64,000 nt of DNA from JANXSS01 sp040385645 (GTDB lineage Bacteria > Pseudomonadota > Gammaproteobacteria > Burkholderiales > Burkholderiaceae_D): positions 124,001 through 188,000 of the forward strand of contig JAZKGZ010000003.1 of assembly GCA_040385645.1 (NCBI GenBank), given 5' to 3'. A program made the position numbers and the translations under genes. The notes beneath the pieces were generated by a model. That model saw only the letters and a program-made list of their open reading frames with translations. It searched no databases and was not told the DNA's origin. Within the stretch, counting starts at the first letter, position 1. Each line of letters opens with the position of its first letter. Positions 1-8,343 of the stretch are shown in pieces.

Positions 1-453
1 ATCGATCTACCAGGAAGGTATGCCGATCCGCACCTTGCTCCGAGCAAGCGGCCGGCCCACATCGATGCGAGCATGCTGCATCAGGTTGCGGAGCAACTGC
101 AAAAGGTGCGCTTCAACGATGAAGACATCATCATTTTTCTCGGTGAGCATCTCTCTGAACCGAAGGCTACAGTCGTTTATTCGATACCATCTCGCCCTTT
201 GTCAGTAGCGCGCTTCGCAGAAGCTTGTACACGCCGGCGCATCGTGCTGAGTTTAAAAACCATCATGCTATATCGCGGCAGACATGTATTCATCAATGGA
301 GAATCGTTTGCAGTCCGCCGTGCAGACATTGCCGTGTTGAGTACATTGGCAGATCAACGTGAAATTTCCAACGAGAAAATTCTTACAGCCTCCGACGATG
401 TACGCGAGACTTTGTACGAATGGTATCGGGATGGCTGGCTGCAACTTGCTTGA
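1..453 (+). CDS. JmjC/cupin-type oxygenase, C-terminal part (5' end outside window)
   Basis: The reading frame is open from base 1 to a TGA at 451-453, so about 150 C-terminal residues are visible and the start lies outside the window. The segment begins with the 'DLPGRYADP' stretch and continues into a helical, winged-helix-like C-terminal region. This resembles the end of cupin-4/JmjC proteins such as RoxA/YcfD, which hydroxylate an arginine of ribosomal protein uL16. The Fe(II)-binding HxD...H residues would be upstream and cannot be checked here. The ATG at 73 is internal, because the frame upstream of it is open and looks like the family. The substrate is inferred from family resemblance only. 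Confidence 0.7.
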   Translation: MDLPGRYADPHLAPSKRPAHIDASMLHQVAEQLQKVRFNDEDIIIFLGEHLSEPKATVVYSIPSRPLSVARFAEACTRRRIVLSLKTIMLYRGRHVFINGESFAVRRADIAVLSTLADQREISNEKILTASDDVRETLYEWYRDGWLQLA

Positions 454-552
454 GTGAGAATTAACGGTTCAATAAATGTGTTGAAAATACATCAAAACAC
501 CAAAACAAGTTACCAATAAGAAAAGGCAGTTCGCTACTGAGAAAAAAGCCGC

Positions 553-558
553 TATAAT
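553..558 (+). promoter_or_regulatory. Possible -10 box (TATAAT) upstream of the lipoprotein gene
   Basis: A perfect TATAAT lies in the 252-base gap between the oxygenase gene and the lipoprotein gene. A weak -35 candidate (TTCGCT, 530-535) sits 17 bases upstream. If used, the transcript would carry a leader of about 140 bases before the ATG at 706. Nothing else recognisable was seen in this gap. Confidence 0.35.
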
Positions 559-705
559 TATTGGTTAGGAAGCTTTCTTCATGCTGCATTGCAACGTTTC
601 ATGCGGAAATGCCCTATAGAGCAACACTATTTGTAGTTATTGTTTTTGATTACTGATATTGATTACTGATCGCGACTTTCTAATAATTCTTTGAAGGAAA
701 TCCCC

Positions 706-1029
706 ATGAAAAAAACATTGTTAATCGCATCCCTCTTGTCGATCGCTCTGGTTGGTTGCAGCAAAAAAGAAGAAGTCGTCGCGCCGACCACGACCGCACC
801 AATGACCGACACAGCACCTGCTGCAACGACGACCATGCCAGCACCAGCTGCTGATGCGTCCAGCGCAATGCCTGCTACTACCGCTACACCATCGGCTGCT
901 CCTGCTGCTGCCGCTGATGCAGCTGCAGATGCAGCAAAAGCTGCCTCAACCGATGCAATGAAATCGGCTGATGTCGCAAAAGATGCTGCCAAGGATGCTG
1001 AGAAAGCTGCCGACGCTGCCAAGAAGTAA
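706..1029 (+). CDS. Small Ala-rich lipoprotein
   Basis: This is a 107-residue protein with a classic lipoprotein signal: MKKTLL, a hydrophobic stretch, then lipobox LVGC with Cys18 followed by SKK. The ATG at 706 is chosen because GAAGGAA precedes it at a good distance; an in-frame TTG at 691 would only lengthen the n-region. After the Cys comes a Thr/Pro/Ala-rich spacer to about residue 65. The tail is Ala/Asp/Lys-rich with a regular helical pattern (AADAA, AKDAA, AEKAA, DAAKK) and is probably an amphipathic helix. The residues after the lipobox Cys do not include Asp at +2, so outer-membrane sorting is expected. It is monocistronic and ends at a strong terminator. No function can be assigned. 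Confidence 0.8.
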   Translation: MKKTLLIASLLSIALVGCSKKEEVVAPTTTAPMTDTAPAATTTMPAPAADASSAMPATTATPSAAPAAAADAAADAAKAASTDAMKSADVAKDAAKDAEKAADAAKK

Positions 1030-1043
1030 TTTTTAGGTATTCC

Positions 1044-1072
1044 AAAAACCGACCTACGGGTCGGTTTTTTTT
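1044..1072 (+). terminator. Rho-independent terminator after the lipoprotein gene
   Basis: A stem ACCGACC/GGTCGGT with a TACG loop is extended by A/T pairs on both sides and followed by eight T's. It starts 14 bases after the lipoprotein stop codon and ends just before the ATG of the next gene at 1082. Confidence 0.9.
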
Positions 1073-1081
1073 CGCCAACTG

Positions 1082-1693
1082 ATGAAAAAATTATGCGTCT
1101 ACTGCGGCGCCTCCAGTGGCATGCTACCGGTGTATGCCGACGGTGCTCGCAACCTCGCTCGTAAGTTAGTCGCTGCAAAGATTGCCTTGGTCTACGGCGG
1201 TGGCAGCGTCGGGCTCATGGGTGTGCTAGCCGACGAAGTGATGCGGCTGGGCGGCGACGTCACAGGCGTGATACCGCAGGCGTTGTTAAAGCAGGAGGTA
1301 GGCCATCATGGGCTTAGCAGGCTGCATGTGGTCAATGACATGCACGCACGCAAAGCGATGATGATGGATTTGTCAGATGGTTTCATCGCCATGCCGGGCG
1401 GATTCGGAACGCTGGAAGAGCTATTCGAAGTGTTGACTTGGGCACAGTTGGGCTTGCACGACAAACCGATCGGACTATTGAATATCGACGGCTTTTTCGA
1501 CGGGCTAGTTACTTTTGTTGGTCATCAGGTTGACACCGGTTTTTTGCGGCAATCCTATGCAGCCATGCTAGTTCAAGCACGGCAACCTGCAGAGCTATTG
1601 CAGAAGTTAGCCGACTTTCGTCCGGTGCACACCGAAAAAATTCTCACGCAACACAGCGCTGCAGAGCTTTTACTCAGACCAGCCGACCGCTGA
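1082..1693 (+). CDS. LOG-family (TIGR00730) nucleotide 5'-monophosphate phosphoribohydrolase
   Basis: The 203-residue product is a Rossmann-fold protein of the LOG ('Lonely guy') family. Members remove the ribose-5-phosphate from cytokinin riboside monophosphates or from AMP-like nucleotides. The diagnostic PGGFGTLEE motif is at residues 105-113. The nucleotide-binding YGGG (38-41) and the preceding HARK (88-91) are also present. Length is normal for the family. The start at 1082 sits directly behind the preceding terminator, and no good Shine-Dalgarno is visible, so translation initiation may be weak or the promoter may overlap the terminator. Whether the physiological substrate is a cytokinin or a damaged nucleotide cannot be read from sequence. 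Confidence 0.88.
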   Translation: MKKLCVYCGASSGMLPVYADGARNLARKLVAAKIALVYGGGSVGLMGVLADEVMRLGGDVTGVIPQALLKQEVGHHGLSRLHVVNDMHARKAMMMDLSDGFIAMPGGFGTLEELFEVLTWAQLGLHDKPIGLLNIDGFFDGLVTFVGHQVDTGFLRQSYAAMLVQARQPAELLQKLADFRPVHTEKILTQHSAAELLLRPADR

Positions 1694-1703
1694 TCGCCGT
1701 CGA

Positions 1704-2954
1704 TTATTTCGAACCCAATGCTTGTAGAAAATCAACGATCAAATCATCGGTATCTTCGATGCCGATCGAAACGCGAATCAGCGATTCGGCAATGCCCATA
1801 CCGGCACGCCGCTCGGCACCCATTTCATAAAAGATCGTATGCGCCACCGGTATGACCAGCGTACGCGTATCGCCGAGGTTGCTCGCCGACACCGCGAGTT
1901 GCAAGCGATTTAAGTAATCAAAGCAATCGATCTCGGGCTTGAGCTCGAAGCTAAGCAAGCTTCCGAACGCCTTGAATAGCTCTTTTGCAATCGCATGCTG
2001 CGGATGCGATTGCAAGCCAGGATAATGCACGGCTGCCACGCGGGGGTCGGCTTCGAGCATCGTCGCAACCGCGAGTGCACTGGCGCACTGTCGATCCAGA
2101 CGCAGGGCCATGGTTTCTGATCCAACGGCCAAATGATGCGCTGCCTCCGGGCCGAGCGTGGCACCGAAATCACGCAGCGCCCTGGCTCGAATTTGTGCCA
2201 TGCCCCACTGGGCCGGCACGCCCTTTTTGTAGGTATCGAGTATGTGCGGGAAGCTCGACCAATCGTACAAGCCGGTATCGGTCAGACTGCCACCGAGCGC
2301 ATTGCCATGACCACCGATCGATTTCGTCAACGCATTGACAACCAAGCCGGCACCTACCGACTTCGGCCGAAACAGATACGGCGAGGTCATGGTGTTGTCG
2401 ACGATATAAACGATGCCACGGGCACGACACAACTCGCCGATACGTCGCAAGTCGGCAATTTGGGTGCGCGGATTGGCAATGGTTTCGACGAATACGAGGC
2501 GTGTGCGCGGTGTCAGAGCTGCTTCGACATTAACGATATCGGTAGCGTCGACCAGTGCAACGTCGATTCCTTGCCGGGCAACCGTTTGCCAAAGGCTGTT
2601 GGTATTCCCGAAAAGGAACGACGATGAAACTACCTGGTCGCCCTCGCGCAGCAGCGCCTGGACCACGGCACCGATGGCTGCCATACCGGTAGCGAAACAG
2701 ATCGTGGCCGCACCGTCTTCCATGCGCGTAATTTTGTCTTCGAGCGCCGAGACGGTGGGGTTACCCTGGCGTCCGTAACGATAGCCCGGTTGGCGGCCCT
2801 GGAACACCGCCGCCAGGTCACGCGCGTCGTCATAACCGAAGGTAACCGACGTATGTATCGGCTTATGTAATGACCCGTGTTCGATTGATTTCTGACGGTC
2901 GCTATGCAACGTGGTGGTAGTAAAACCGAAGCTTGGCTTGTGCTGTGTAGTCAT
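1704..2954 (-). CDS. Cystathionine gamma-synthase family PLP-dependent enzyme
   Basis: The 416-residue fold-type I PLP enzyme belongs to the Cys/Met metabolism family. Visible marks are YRYGRQGNP (58-66) in the phosphate/substrate loop, the PLP-stacking region near FATGMAA (87-93), Asp186 in VDNT, which contacts the pyridine nitrogen, and the Schiff-base Lys211 in ALTKSIGGHG. It lies 13 bases downstream of purF on the same strand and probably shares its transcript. Candidate activities are O-succinyl- or O-acetylhomoserine sulfhydrylase, cystathionine gamma-synthase or a gamma-lyase. The family cannot be resolved further by eye, so metZ or metB is not claimed. Confidence 0.85.
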   Translation of the reverse strand: MTTQHKPSFGFTTTTLHSDRQKSIEHGSLHKPIHTSVTFGYDDARDLAAVFQGRQPGYRYGRQGNPTVSALEDKITRMEDGAATICFATGMAAIGAVVQALLREGDQVVSSSFLFGNTNSLWQTVARQGIDVALVDATDIVNVEAALTPRTRLVFVETIANPRTQIADLRRIGELCRARGIVYIVDNTMTSPYLFRPKSVGAGLVVNALTKSIGGHGNALGGSLTDTGLYDWSSFPHILDTYKKGVPAQWGMAQIRARALRDFGATLGPEAAHHLAVGSETMALRLDRQCASALAVATMLEADPRVAAVHYPGLQSHPQHAIAKELFKAFGSLLSFELKPEIDCFDYLNRLQLAVSASNLGDTRTLVIPVAHTIFYEMGAERRAGMGIAESLIRVSIGIEDTDDLIVDFLQALGSK

Positions 2955-2967
2955 GTTAGAGCAGTAG

Positions 2968-4485
2968 TCAATCCACCTGGGCCAGATTCAAATTCAATTG
3001 CGAACGCACGGCATCTTCGTTCTCAGGCGGCGGATTGTTGCGCTTCATTTCGATGTAATCCAGATAATCGCGGGAGATGTCGCCAGTGACATACACGCCA
3101 TCGAAGCAAGACGCCTCGAAGTTACGCAACAGCGGGTTGATGTCCGAAATCGAGCGCTTCAACGATGCGATATCTTGGTAGACCAAAGCATCGGCGGTGA
3201 TTTCGCGACAGACTTCTTCTTCGCTGCGACCATGGGCAATCAACTCTTCACGCGTCGGCATGTCGATGCCATAAACGTTTGGAAATTTTACCGGCGGTGC
3301 CGCCGACGCAAAAATCACGCGGCGGGCACCGGAGTCGCGTGCCATCTGTACGATCTCCCGGCTGGTCGTACCGCGCACGATCGAATCGTCGACCAGCAGC
3401 ACGGTTTTACCCTTGAATTCAGAGCCGATCGCATTGAGCTTTTGCCGTACCGACTTTTTGCGGATGGCTTGACCCGGCATCAGGAAGGTCCGGCCGATGT
3501 AGCGATTCTTTATAAAACCTTCGCGGTAGTCGAGATTGAGCTTCAACGCCAACTCCATTGCCGATGGCCTGGAAGAATCGGGAATGGGCATCACAACGTC
3601 GATTTCGCCGGAACTGAATTCACGTCGTACTTTTTCAGCGAGATATTCACCCATTTTTAGCCGCGTCTGATACACCGATGCGCCGTCGATGACCGAATCG
3701 GGCCGTGCCAGATACACATACTCGAATGCGCAGGGATTGAGGGTCGGGTTGTCGGCACACTGCCGGTTATACAGCCTGCCATCCATGTCGACGAAGATCG
3801 CCTCACCCGGATTGACATCGCGCAGAAACCGGAAACCCAGTCCTTCCAGCGCTACCGACTCGCTGGCCACCACATATTCCGGACCCTTGTCTGTTTCGTT
3901 AAAGCCGATACACAGCGGACGAATGCCGAACGGGTCGCGAAAGGCCAGCAAGCCGTATCCGGCGATCTGCGCAACCGCAGCATAAGAACCCCGTACCCGC
4001 TTATGCAAAATGCTGACAGCCTTGAACAGAGCGGAGGGATCGAGCGAAAAGCCACTAGTGGCCTGCTGGATTTCATGCGCCAACACATTAAGCAGCACTT
4101 CTGAGTCGGAGTCGGTATTGAGGTGGCGGCGGTCGTTCTTGAACATCTCGATTTTGAGTTGTTCGCAATTGGTCAGATTACCGTTGTGTGCCAGCGTGAT
4201 TCCGAACGGCGCATTGACGTAAAACGGCTGTGCTTCTTCGGCACTGGACGTGCCGGCGGTCGGATAACGGGCTTGACCGATGCCGGCGTTGCCGAGCAAA
4301 GAACGCATATTGCGGGTTCTGAAGACGTCGCGCACCAGGCCATTTGCCTTGTGCATGCAGAATGCGTTGCCGTGATTGGTGGCAATGCCCGCAGCATCCT
4401 GGCCACGATGCTGCAACAACAGCAAAGCATCGTAGATCAATTGGTTCACGGGACTATGGGAAACGACGCCGACTATGCCACACAT
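2968..4485 (-). CDS. purF: Amidophosphoribosyltransferase
   Basis: This 505-residue enzyme catalyses the first committed step of purine synthesis, forming 5-phosphoribosylamine from PRPP and glutamine. The sequence begins MCGIVG, so Cys2 becomes the N-terminal nucleophile of the glutaminase domain after Met removal. RYPTAG (73-78) and HNGNLTN (100-106) belong to the glutaminase site. The PRPP-binding motif VLLVDDSIVRGTTS is at residues 362-375. Length matches the E. coli enzyme. It follows cvpA with an 10-base gap, as in many proteobacteria, and is followed by the PLP enzyme. Purine repression is likely but no PUR operator was identified. Confidence 0.97.
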   Translation of the reverse strand: MCGIVGVVSHSPVNQLIYDALLLLQHRGQDAAGIATNHGNAFCMHKANGLVRDVFRTRNMRSLLGNAGIGQARYPTAGTSSAEEAQPFYVNAPFGITLAHNGNLTNCEQLKIEMFKNDRRHLNTDSDSEVLLNVLAHEIQQATSGFSLDPSALFKAVSILHKRVRGSYAAVAQIAGYGLLAFRDPFGIRPLCIGFNETDKGPEYVVASESVALEGLGFRFLRDVNPGEAIFVDMDGRLYNRQCADNPTLNPCAFEYVYLARPDSVIDGASVYQTRLKMGEYLAEKVRREFSSGEIDVVMPIPDSSRPSAMELALKLNLDYREGFIKNRYIGRTFLMPGQAIRKKSVRQKLNAIGSEFKGKTVLLVDDSIVRGTTSREIVQMARDSGARRVIFASAAPPVKFPNVYGIDMPTREELIAHGRSEEEVCREITADALVYQDIASLKRSISDINPLLRNFEASCFDGVYVTGDISRDYLDYIEMKRNNPPPENEDAVRSQLNLNLAQVD

Positions 4486-4495
4486 GGTGGACTCC

Positions 4496-4999
4496 TCAAC
4501 TTGAACGACCTAAAAACCTGACATTACGTGCCATGGCACCCGGCAAAAACGGTAGCGTAGCAAGCGCTGCCGACTCCGCAGTCGGGCTCAACAAGGCATC
4601 TTTCCAAAATGGCTGCTGCGGGATCGCCGTCATGCCACTTAACAGTACCGTTGCCACGACGAGCAGCAAGCCACGCGCCGCACCGAACAAGCTGCCAAGT
4701 CCTCTATCGACTGCCGTCAGGCCGCTGGCTTTGACGAGCGCTGCAATCGCGCTGTTAAATAACGACATGAGAATCTTGACACCGATGAACAACAATAGAA
4801 AAGCCGTAATGAGACGAGCCGTGCCGGCGGGGATGGATTCTGGGAGCAATGCCGCGAGCGCATCGCAATAATTGCTGGCAACGAAAAACGCCACGATCCA
4901 GCTCAGCAGCGACAACACTTCCCGCACGGCCCCGCGCATCATGCTGATGATGATCGAGCACACCAGCACGAAGACCACGAGATAATCGAATAACGTCAC
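4496..4999 (-). CDS. cvpA: CvpA family membrane protein
   Basis: The product is a 167-residue inner-membrane protein with four predicted hydrophobic segments (about residues 5-22, 28-45, 63-85, 103-124). The early Asp5, MRGAVRE (20-26) and DRGLGSLFGAARG (98-110) are typical of the CvpA family, originally named for a role in colicin V production and now linked to envelope stress. The start overlaps the dedD stop by four bases (ATGA), which argues for translational coupling. The position between dedD and purF is the same as in E. coli. Confidence 0.9.
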   Translation of the reverse strand: MTLFDYLVVFVLVCSIIISMMRGAVREVLSLLSWIVAFFVASNYCDALAALLPESIPAGTARLITAFLLLFIGVKILMSLFNSAIAALVKASGLTAVDRGLGSLFGAARGLLLVVATVLLSGMTAIPQQPFWKDALLSPTAESAALATLPFLPGAMARNVRFLGRSS

Positions 5000-5736
5000 G
5001 GCGACGACACGGGCGATATCGTGCCACTGAGACCCATTCCGACCAACCTGACTCGCATCTTGTCTGCATCCGGCCTGCTATTGAACGGACCGATCCGAAT
5101 CCGTACTCGCTCGCCACTGTCGGTGGAAATTTTTTGGGTATGCGACATGATTCCTGCAGCTTTCAACTTGCCCCGTAATTCATTGACCTTTTCTTGAGAA
5201 GCGAATGCACCGACCTGCAACATAAATCTTGTTTGCCGGCCGTCGGACTCAGGGTCTGCTCCGATGCCGCTTGCGGCTTCAGGAGTAGCAACCTTGTTGT
5301 CATTGGCAGGCATCTCCACAATTTGTTCTTTTTGATCCAGCGCTGCCTGCTCCGGCATACGGGCAACCGGCGCGCGCGTCTTGGCCGACCCAGAACTTTG
5401 CGAAGGAATTTCAATCGACAAATCGGCTGGAAGCGGTTTTGGCTCTGAATCGAGCACCATCGGCAAGCCGATCACGGCAGCCAATACCAGCGCCACGGCA
5501 CCGACTAAACGCCGTCGCGCGCGCTTTTTTTCCGGTAGAACCGGGTCGACCGGCATCGTACGCGCGCTATCTTGCCCGGCTTGGCCGGTGGGTCGGCGCT
5601 TGCGTGCTTTAACAGTTTGGGATTCCGCGGTTTGGGAGTCGGCATCGGCAGACAATTGAAATGCCGCAGAGTCGGAATTACCGACGTCGCTCTTCTGCTT
5701 ATTTTTACGAAAGAACGAGGACAAGCTCATGCGCAA
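4996..5736 (-). CDS. dedD: SPOR domain protein (DedD-like)
   Basis: The 246-residue protein has a short charged cytoplasmic N-terminus, one transmembrane helix at about residues 77-93 (GAVALVLAAVIGLPMVL), a Pro/Ala/Glu-rich linker and a C-terminal SPOR domain at about 165-245. SPOR domains bind denuded septal peptidoglycan, and DedD acts in cell constriction. The SPOR part shows FMLQVGAFAS and the repeated IRIGPFNS element typical of the fold. An alternative start two codons in (MSLSSFF) is possible. It lies between folC and cvpA, as in E. coli. Confidence 0.85.
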   Translation of the reverse strand: MRMSLSSFFRKNKQKSDVGNSDSAAFQLSADADSQTAESQTVKARKRRPTGQAGQDSARTMPVDPVLPEKKRARRRLVGAVALVLAAVIGLPMVLDSEPKPLPADLSIEIPSQSSGSAKTRAPVARMPEQAALDQKEQIVEMPANDNKVATPEAASGIGADPESDGRQTRFMLQVGAFASQEKVNELRGKLKAAGIMSHTQKISTDSGERVRIRIGPFNSRPDADKMRVRLVGMGLSGTISPVSSP

Positions 5737-5749
5737 GATAGGTAGGCAA

Positions 5750-7090
5750 TCAGTGAAGTTCGGCGCTGCGAGCGTTCATGGCGCCGGCAACAGTGAGGAA
5801 AGATCCGAATACCGCAATTCTATCATTCTCTCCTGCACGATTCTTTGCATCGAGAAAGGCTTTTTCGGGTGAAGAAAAGACACGGATCGTACATTCCGCA
5901 TCCGTTTCTTCGGACGCTGCGACCCCTGCAGTGAGTAATTTTTCTTTTAATAAGTGCCCAGTCGCTGCGCGCGGGCCGGGCAAGTCGGCTAAGCACCAGT
6001 GATCGACACGGCCCTTCATGTGCGCAATGACGCCATCAATATCCTTATCCTGCATGATGCCGAAGACGGCGTAGGTGTAAGGATGAAAGCCCATGTTATC
6101 GAAGTTTTGTGCCAGCGTAGCTGCAGCGTGCGGGTTATGTGCAACATCTAAAACGATCGTCGGGCGGCCCGGCAGCACTTGAAAGCGCCCGGGCAATTCC
6201 ACCGTGACCAAGCCGGTGCGCACTTCCTGCGCACTGACCGGCAGTTGCATGCGCAATGCTTCCAGAGCAGCCAATGCCGCCGAGGCGTTGAGCAATTGAT
6301 TTGCACCCCGCAGGCTCGGATAGGAAAGTGCATTACGGCGCACGCTTCGCCCACCGAAATTCCATTGCTGTTTGTCGCCGGAGTAGTTGAAATCGCGCCC
6401 CAGAAGCCATAGATCAGCGGCGATCGCTTCGGCGTGCTTCACCAACGATGCAGGCGGCAGCGGGTCGCTGCAGATCGCAACTTTTCCGGCGCGGAAAATA
6501 CCGGCTTTTTCCAGGCCGATCTTTTCACGGGTATCTCCCAGGTACTCGGTATGGTCGATATCGATGCTGGTAACAATCGCTACATCGGCGTCGATCACAT
6601 TGACTGCATCCAGACGGCCGCCGAGTCCGACTTCAAGAATGACCACATCCAAGCGTTCCTGCTGCAACAGATGCATGATGCCCAGCGTCGTGAATTCAAA
6701 ATAACTTAACGAAACCGTACCTCGCGCTACCTCGACCGCGGCGAAGGATGCCAGTAGTTTCTCATCGGACACCGATTCACCACCGATACGGGCGCGCTCG
6801 TTGAATTTCAAGAAATGCGGTTTGATATACAAGCCAACGCGATAACCTGCCTGCAACAGGATCGATTCCAGCATCGAGCAGGTCGACCCTTTACCGTTGG
6901 TGCCGGCAACCGTGATGACAGGGCAATCGAAATGGATACCCAAGCGTGCGCGTACCTCGCCGACCCGCTCCAAACCGAGATCGACATGCTTGACATGGCG
7001 CGTTTCAAGCAGGGCGAGCCAAGCCTCCAGCGTTGTTGGCAAGAGCGGCATCGTTGCCGCCGTGTTGGAATCTGAAAAAGGGGTATTCAT
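5750..7090 (-). CDS. folC: Bifunctional folylpolyglutamate synthase/dihydrofolate synthase
   Basis: A Mur-ligase-family enzyme of 446 residues that adds glutamate to dihydropteroate and to folates. The P-loop is AGTNGKGST at residues 62-70, and DIDHTEYLG further on is the second ATP/Mg site. HNPHA (about residue 322-326) marks the C-terminal glutamate ligase domain. The start at 7090 (MNTPFSD) is chosen because the frame upstream encodes Cys/Arg-rich shadow sequence unlike any FolC; the Shine-Dalgarno here is weak. It lies between accD (82-base gap) and dedD (13-base gap), the usual accD-folC-dedD arrangement. Confidence 0.93.
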   Translation of the reverse strand: MNTPFSDSNTAATMPLLPTTLEAWLALLETRHVKHVDLGLERVGEVRARLGIHFDCPVITVAGTNGKGSTCSMLESILLQAGYRVGLYIKPHFLKFNERARIGGESVSDEKLLASFAAVEVARGTVSLSYFEFTTLGIMHLLQQERLDVVILEVGLGGRLDAVNVIDADVAIVTSIDIDHTEYLGDTREKIGLEKAGIFRAGKVAICSDPLPPASLVKHAEAIAADLWLLGRDFNYSGDKQQWNFGGRSVRRNALSYPSLRGANQLLNASAALAALEALRMQLPVSAQEVRTGLVTVELPGRFQVLPGRPTIVLDVAHNPHAAATLAQNFDNMGFHPYTYAVFGIMQDKDIDGVIAHMKGRVDHWCLADLPGPRAATGHLLKEKLLTAGVAASEETDAECTIRVFSSPEKAFLDAKNRAGENDRIAVFGSFLTVAGAMNARSAELH

Positions 7091-7172
7091 AGAGATGAAA
7101 GTACATTCATCGTAAAACACTGCAGCTGGGGGCGAGGAGCGATATTTAAAGCGCGAAACTGCAAGCATGCAA

Positions 7173-8045
7173 TCAGGCCAGCACGTCGGTTGCCTGGTTT
7201 TGTAGCAACGCCAGCAAGCGGGCGATTTCTTCACGCATCTTGCGACGGTCGACGATCATATCCACAGCACCTTTTTGCACCAGAAATTCGGCACGCTGAA
7301 AACCTTCGGGCAGCCTCTCGCGTACCGTGTTTTCGATCACGCGCGGTCCGGCAAAGCCGATCAGCGCCTTGGGTTCAGCGATCACGACATCACCCATAAA
7401 GGCAAACGATGCGGAAACGCCACCCATCGTCGGATCGGTAAGGACAGAAATAAAAGGTAATCTTTTTTCGGAAAGCCGGGTCAGCATGGCAGTGGTTTTT
7501 GCCATTTGCATCAGCGACAGCAAACCTTCCTGCATGCGTGCACCGCCCGTTGCCGTAATACAGATGAACGGTATTTTCTGTTCGATTGCCACTTGCGCGC
7601 CGCGTACGAAACGTTCGCCAACTACCGAACCCATCGAGCCGCCCATAAATTCGAATTCGAAACATGCCACCACCACCGGCAACGACCGGATGGCGCCACC
7701 GCAAACCACCAGCGCATCGGTTTCGCCGGTGGCTTCCATCGCTGCCTTCAAACGATCGGGATACTTCTTGCTGTCTTTAAATTTTAGCGTATCGACAGGC
7801 AGGGTTTCCTGGCCAATGTCGTAGCGTCCTTCCGGGTCGAGCAAAGCGTCGAGCCGTTCGCGGGCGCGTATGCGCAAGTGGTGATCGCATTTGGGGCAAA
7901 CATGAATATTCGATTCGAGATCGGTGCGGTAAAGCACCGCTTCGCAAGATGGGCATTTCACCCACAACCCTTCCGGCACCGACTTGCGCGAAGTGCTCTC
8001 GGAGCGCTTGATACGGGGCGGCAATAGTTTTTCCAGCCAGCTCAT
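7173..8045 (-). CDS. accD: Acetyl-CoA carboxylase carboxyltransferase subunit beta
   Basis: The 290-residue beta subunit pairs with AccA to transfer carboxyl from biotin-BCCP to acetyl-CoA, giving malonyl-CoA for fatty acid synthesis. The N-terminal zinc ribbon has all four cysteines (C31, C34, C50, C53). It is followed by a crotonase-fold domain with GGARMQEG and TDPTMGGVSASFA. The start at 8045 (MSWLEKLLPP) is supported by GGAGAG just upstream and by family N-termini. In most Burkholderiales accD follows trpA directly. Here an opposite-strand gene separates the two, so accD must have its own promoter in the region 8046-8343. Confidence 0.96.
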   Translation of the reverse strand: MSWLEKLLPPRIKRSESTSRKSVPEGLWVKCPSCEAVLYRTDLESNIHVCPKCDHHLRIRARERLDALLDPEGRYDIGQETLPVDTLKFKDSKKYPDRLKAAMEATGETDALVVCGGAIRSLPVVVACFEFEFMGGSMGSVVGERFVRGAQVAIEQKIPFICITATGGARMQEGLLSLMQMAKTTAMLTRLSEKRLPFISVLTDPTMGGVSASFAFMGDVVIAEPKALIGFAGPRVIENTVRERLPEGFQRAEFLVQKGAVDMIVDRRKMREEIARLLALLQNQATDVLA

Positions 8046-8343
8046 GGTCACTCTCCGAAAATCAGATATTTGGGGGTGCACTATTGTAACGGCAGTGTCA
8101 CAAGACGTTACATTATTTGAAATATCAGATGCCAACCCACAGAATTGCAGAGTAATTTTGTTTCTTTTTTTGCAATAAATACCGCATCATCACGTCTTTG
8201 CATATCTCCCAACGCAATTCCACTCGCCACGACAGCCGAACATATCGTCATTAGGCGTTGAAAAAACGTAATTGGTCGATCGAATTCACCGATATAGCGA
8301 GAATCGCCATTTAATTGCCTAATTATTTAATTGCTTGATTAAC
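8046..8343. other. Divergent intergenic region between accD and the F-box/LRV gene
   Basis: This 298-base AT-rich stretch contains the 5' regions of two divergent genes. On the minus strand a TACAAT (8083-8088) could be an accD -10 box, but the -35 candidate 17 bases away is poor. On the plus strand, TTTAATTGC occurs twice (8310-8318 and 8326-8334), 16 bases apart, ending ten bases before the ATG of the F-box/LRV gene. No Shine-Dalgarno, transposon end or terminator was seen. Confidence 0.5.

Noticed and set aside
663..1178. Minus-strand frame of 171 codons across the lipoprotein gene and terminator
   Set aside because: It runs through a strong terminator and over a gene with a clear signal peptide; its Ala/Ser content only mirrors the lipoprotein repeats.
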